From Phascolarctos cinereus (lineage: Eukaryota > Chordata > Mammalia > Diprotodontia > Phascolarctidae), in NCBI RefSeq assembly GCF_002099425.1, contig NW_018344004.1:7762001-7826000 (forward strand): a stretch of DNA of 64,000 nucleotides, given 5' to 3'. The position numbers and the translations under genes were made by a program. Shown one piece after another: positions 59,065 through 64,000 of the stretch. Numbering within the stretch: position 1 is the stretch's first letter; each line of letters begins with the position of its first letter. Below the pieces are notes generated by a model. It worked only from the letters and a program-made list of their open reading frames with translations, ran no database searches and was not told the origin of the DNA.

Positions 59065-59790
59065 TTTAAATAGTATTTTATTTTTTCCAATTACATGTAA
59101 AGACAAATTTTAACATTAATTTTTTTAAGTTTGAGTTTCAAATTATCATCTTTCCTCTCTCATCATACCCTTCCTAAGGCGGTACACAATTTAGTATAGG
59201 TTATGTATGTGCAATCATGTGAAACGTATTTCCATATTAGTAATGTCATGAAAGAAGAAAACAGGCCAAAAGAAAACAACCACAAAAAAAAAAGAAAAAA
59301 GTTAAAATAGTATGCTTCAGTCTTCAATAGACTCCATCAGTTTTTTCTCTGGATGTAGATAGCATTTTCCATCAGGAGTCTTTGGAATTATCTTGGATCA
59401 TTGTATTGCTAAAAAGAGCAAAAATATTCAGGGTTCATCATTGCACAATGTTGCATATACTGTGTACAGTATTCTCCTGGTTCTGCTCACTTCACTTAGC
59501 ACCAGTTCACGTTTTTTTTTTCCCCTGAAATCTGCCTGCTCATCATTGTTATTGTATGATAATATCCCACTGCATTCACATACCACAATTTGTTCAGCCA
59601 TTCCCCAATTGATAGATAACTCCTCAATTTCCAATTCCCCAAAAACGAGCCACTATAAATATTTCTGCATATGTAGGTCCTTTCCCCCTTTTTTATGATC
59701 TCTTTGGGATACTGACCTGGTAGTGGTATTGCTGGATCAAAGAGTATGCAGTTTGATTGTCCTTTGACCATAGTTTCTGGATATTTTTCT
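59065..59790 (-). mobile_element. L1 3' end
   Basis: The + strand reads CCACAATTTGTTCAGCCATTCCCCAATTGATAG...ATCTCTTTGGGATACTGACCTGGTAGTGG...GGATCAAAGAGTATGCA. This is the antisense of the C-terminal ORF2/3' UTR region of marsupial L1. The same segment is present in more decayed form at 33.3-33.6 kb. A-rich sequence near 59280-59300 lies inside it. Confidence 0.75.
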
Positions 59791-60119
59791 TAGCTCAAAA
59801 TATAGTATACTTAAGCGAATAGTTTAGAGAGGTAGATAACACAATGCTTTGCACATAGTAGGAGCTTAATATTTTAAGGTTTGAATTTTATAGGAATAAG
59901 ATGTAGCAGGGATTCATATAAACAAACTGAATATATAAACTTGGTTGACTAATAGGTTTGGATAATACATGTGAGGGCTGGGCACACAAAGGGAAAAGGA
60001 GGAAACATGGGCAGAAACTTTCACTTTGTTACATAAACTGCATTTGATATTGAAAAGTGGACGGGGGAGAATTGTAGAGGTGATGCCTGCCTAAAGTGAA
60101 AAAAAAAAAGTAGAATTAT

Positions 60120-60672
60120 AAAGGACACTCCATTACATCCATTCCCTTTGATTCAGTTACCACCTCCATGGATATGACTCCCAAATGTATTTTTACCACC
60201 TGTGTATACACTCTCCCATGTGCTCTAAGATTCATCTCCAACTGCCTGCTATATATTTTCACCTAGAACATTAAAATTAAAACATCCAGTGCATTCCACA
60301 CATCCTACAATTACTCCTTCACAAATTTCCTCTATGTTAGCTATGGTACCACTATTCTCCCATTTATCTATATTATAGACTTTGCAATATGAGTGTATGA
60401 ATACATACATACATATATATGTACACACACACACACACATACATGTATAATTGCCTTCCTACTTTCAATTCTTCCTGTCTCTCTGTTTACTTTTTCCCAT
60501 GTATTTGCCATCTTGCTTGATTATCAATATCTGTATTTATAACCTATCTCTCTATTAGAGTATAAGCTCTTTAAGGGTCAAAGCACTTGTCACTTTTTGC
60601 CCTTTCATACCAAGTATCTGGAACAGTGTACTGTACATAACAGACACTAAATAGATACTTGCCAAATTGAAT
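60120..60672 (+). mobile_element. L2 LINE 3' fragment
   Basis: TTCAGTTACCACCTCCATGG and ATGACTCCCAAATG open a typical L2 ORF2-end segment. It closes with TAAGCTCTTTAAGGGTCAAAG and AACAGTGTACTGTACATAACAG, an L2 3' end. A short (AC)n array at 60423-60440 interrupts it. Confidence 0.65.
60405..60445. repeat. ACAT/(AC)n microsatellite
   Basis: CATACATACATATATATGTAC followed by (AC)9, inside an L2 fragment. Confidence 0.85.
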
Positions 60673-60823
60673 TAAATTTAGTATTTTAAAAATCCATTTG
60701 GTTATTTGTAGATTATAGGTCAAGAATTATCATATCTTATTTTTATTTACTGATACATTGATTTTTACATATCATATTGCTATATATCCCAACTTTTAGT
60801 GTTTCCCCTACCAATATTACTCA

Positions 60824-60996
60824 GTGTGTATGTGTGTATGTACACATATATACAATATACACATATATGTATACACACACATATATACATCATATATTGT
60901 ACATGGAAGGCATATACTATATTTGTATGTATACATACACAAGATATGGGTATACATGTATTCATATGTGTATTTATGTATATGTCTTTATATATG

Positions 60997-61048
<52 letters not shown>
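60824..61048. repeat. TG/TA tract and (GA)26 array
   Basis: A degenerate TGTATG/CATATA stretch from 60824 to 60990 leads into nearly pure GA from 60997 to 61048. Confidence 0.9.
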
Positions 61049-61052
<4 letters not shown>

Positions 61053-61089
61053 GGTTTACACTCCTCTCTATATATGTTTTATCCCCTTA

Positions 61090-61195
61090 GTAAAATACAA
61101 ACATCTTGAAGAAAGAGGCAGGGAGGTATTGATTTATTTTTGCCTTTGTGTTTGAATAATACTACAGTGCCTTGAACATAATTAGCACCTTAATG
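61090..61195 (+). mobile_element. L2 LINE 3' terminal fragment
   Basis: The sequence AGAGGCAGGGAGGTATTG...CAGTGCCTTGAACATAATTAG is a decayed L2 3' end. It abuts the REP-B copy that starts at about 61195. Confidence 0.5.
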
Positions 61196-61529
61196 TTGTT
61201 TATCCTTATTTTTCAAAGTGGACAAATGATATCATGAGAGTGATGTCTTGACTTGCACATGAATTGGATTTAAATGAGGCAGAGTTGCAAAGTCATCAGA
61301 CTCATTCTCTTCCAAAGTCATCAAAGTCCAGTGGCAAAACAAAAAACAACAGGACTGGTGATGGCATGGGATGCAGTGGATGACCTTGGTGTCTTCAATA
61401 TCTGAACAATCTCTAAGTGCCCCCATGGTTCCTGCTTCAGCCATCTTCATGACTTTTGGAAAAAAATTGTTCTCATCTACCCATTCTACCAGGGGAAGTC
61501 TTCCCATGCTTAAGGTAGACATCTCTTTA
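61195..61529 (+). repeat. REP-B copy, left part
   Basis: It is collinear with 14278-14620: AATTGGATTTAAATGAGGCAGAG, GTGGATGACCTTGG, TCTACCAGGGGAAGTCTTCCCATGC. It ends at the SINE target site. Confidence 0.75.
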
Positions 61530-61548
61530 ATGGATGACGGGTTTTTTG

Positions 61549-61713
61549 TTTGTTTGTTTTTGTTTTGTTTTGCTTTTGGTAAGGTGATTGGGGTTAAGTG
61601 ACTTGCCCAGAGTCACACAGCTAGTGAATGTTATATGTCCAAGGCCGAATTTGAACTCAGATCCTCCTGACTCCAGGGCCGATGCTCGTTTCACTGTGCA
61701 ACCTAGCTGCCCC
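61549..61713 (-). mobile_element. tRNA-derived SINE inserted in REP-B
   Basis: It is the same SINE family as at 41.3 kb, minus strand: GGGGCAGCTAGGTTGC...GAGTTCAAATTCGGCC...GGCAAGTCACTTAACCCC with a CAAAA-rich tail. Direct repeats ATGGATGACGGGTTTTTTG (61530-61548) and ATGGATGAGGTTTTTTG (61714-61730) flank it. REP-B runs up to and beyond the insertion. Confidence 0.85.
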
Positions 61714-61730
61714 ATGGATGAGGTTTTTTG

Positions 61731-61895
61731 AGGACTGTAGGTTATCCTCAACTTTGTTTAGCCTGTCTGCTGAGATGGTTTAATGAAGTGTTTTTGCTGC
61801 CCATGCTACAGCTTCTTGGAGCCACAGGTGAGAGTTGGGTGACAGGTAGATACCAAAGGTAGATCAGCAGCCCATACACCCTGAAGAACCTAATA
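61731..61895 (+). repeat. REP-B copy, right part
   Basis: It continues after the SINE with GGTTATCCTCAACTTTG and CAGCTTCTTGGAGCCACAGGTGAGAGTTGGGTGACAGG, then AGATCAGCAGCC. Confidence 0.75.
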
Positions 61896-63263
61896 AATGC
61901 TTGTTGAATTGATTATAGTTTAAGAATAGTATTCTATAAATCATAGAGTCATATGTCAATAAAGGTTCTTCTTATTAAGAAAGAACCAAATAACTTGTAC
62001 TTTAACTGATTTGTTTTTTGAAGTATCCTACTTTTAGTTACTGAGGATTCTGAATAACAAAATATTAGTGAGAGAGCCACCTGTATGCAATCATATAACC
62101 TCAATGTGACCTGTTATCCTAGAATGCCTATGCCTGACCTTACTATTTGTGATCTTGCTTTGCTTTCAACCCTCCTGCTTAGTGTGAGACTATTCTTATT
62201 CTGAAGATAAAGGTCAATGGAATAAAAGGAATGACTGCCTGGACAGGAGCTAAAAGAAATTGAAGTGGTCAAAGAAAAACAACTCTGCTCTCAGAATAAA
62301 ATATTCTTTCTGTAATAGAAAATTATCACCCTGAGTCAACACTGGGCAAAGAATATAACTTTGAGGTTAGGTAATGATATGATAATCATAATTTCATTGT
62401 TACTTTAAATGTGAAACTAGAAGAAAATGTACTTTACGGTATATTTTTTTTCTCATTTTCACTGCAACAATACAGCAAGTAGGAATGAATCATAAAGGAA
62501 ACAAATCTCCAACTAGGGCCTTTAATGAAACACAAAAAGGGATATTTTATTCTAATTTGTACAAAGGAAACAACATCATAATATTATTTATTAAAAGTAA
62601 TCAATTCTTCTAAAAAGCAAAATTTCCATGAAGGTTTTCACACATACTAATAGGTAGTTAGGTGGTATGACTAAAGGGATGGTGGTACCCTCAACAAAAA
62701 TAGAAACATGAATTGAAAGAGGAAGTAGGTGGCAAAGATAATGGATCAAGATAACTGATACCCCATTCCATTATGTCTGCCTCATGAAAAATAGTGTGTG
62801 TGTTTGGGCGGTAGGAGGAGGAGTATTACTCATCATTAACTCTACCTTTCAAGGGGAACTTTTTGAAGTCAAGACATGAACTGGGAATCATTGGATAAGA
62901 ATTTTCTTAATGACACCTGAAAAGCAACTGCCATGGATACTGGCTATAGGGAGGCTACAGTTATTCAAAATGGCCAACACTAGGCTTAGGAGAGGGTACA
63001 CTGGGTGTTTGTCTAAAAAACAATCACACCTATCCTTATCCCTCAATACTGCCTAAAACTATTCTACCTCTCCTGGGCAAGAACTACTTCCATGTAGCAA
63101 ATCTCTTCATTTTAGAAGCAAGAAAACTGATATCCAGAGTGATTATATGATTTACTCAAGGACACAAGACTAGTGGATAGGCAGAGCCTGGTTAGAACTA
63201 GTGTAGTTTTAATATATTTTTTTTAAATTTTGTATTATTTTATTGAAAGTTCTCAGAGATTGT
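61896..63263. other. Mostly unique sequence before the RPL13 copy
   Basis: A decayed SINE core at 63100-63205 is the only named piece. Confidence 0.45.
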
Positions 63264-63902
<639 letters not shown>

Positions 63903-64000
63903 TTAGAGCCCTCCTCACAGGCACTTCAGCCGATCATAAAGGCAATGTTAAAGTTTTTTAAAGAAATAACTGTCATAAATTACTTATATTCGCCAACATT

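Overview
The window looks like AT-rich intergenic or deep-intronic DNA from a marsupial mammal. The evidence is its repeat content: a tRNA-derived SINE with the marsupial-type core (AGTTCAAAT...CAAGTCACTTAA), a BovB/RTE-type SINE (ATCATTT..AGTC..GTGACCCCATTTTGG...), abundant MIR/CORE-SINE and L2 fossils, a half-L1 (HAL1-like) element, and many long dinucleotide arrays. Species and chromosome cannot be read from this alone. No functional host protein gene, rRNA, tRNA or CRISPR array was found. Most short open frames lie in repeats, microsatellites or chance AT-rich sequence.

Layout. From 1 to 13 kb there are MIR/tRNA-SINE fossils, several pieces of one ancient medium-reiteration repeat (called REP-A here), compound microsatellites, and a small hAT-like DNA transposon with 8-bp target duplications (10204-10406). 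From 13 to 31 kb there is a REP-B copy, an LTR-like fossil, a ~0.9-kb L2 copy, a nearly identical 78/79-bp pair 3 kb apart, an internally duplicated unclassified repeat with strong palindromes, and a GT/GA array. From 31 to 48 kb there is an L2 copy split by an L1 3' end, a third RTE-type SINE, a young-looking tRNA SINE inserted in REP-A, a second hAT-like element with perfect 8-bp target duplications, and long unique stretches.

The 48.6-53.1 kb region is the most structured. An L2 LINE carrying recognisable reverse-transcriptase motifs is split by a complete ~2.9-kb LINE on the minus strand. That LINE has an L1-type 5' end, one intact 363-codon ORF1 and a ~1-kb 3' region, but no ORF2, so it is a half-L1. 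It is followed by REP-A, a long decayed L1 ORF2 fragment (about 53.63-56.54 kb, minus), a CR1/L3 piece, an L1 3' end, another L2 piece and a second REP-B copy split by a SINE.

The last 0.7 kb holds a decayed processed copy of ribosomal protein gene RPL13 on the minus strand. The biology here is retroelement layering: L2, CR1, MIR and REP-A form the old layer, L1/HAL1, hAT and SINE copies are nested in it, and LINE machinery supplied in trans made the RPL13 copy. I found no evidence for a novel multi-gene system. The items most worth a second look are the half-L1, the 78/79-bp duplicated segment, the two hAT-like elements and the recurrent microsatellite birth site inside REP-A.
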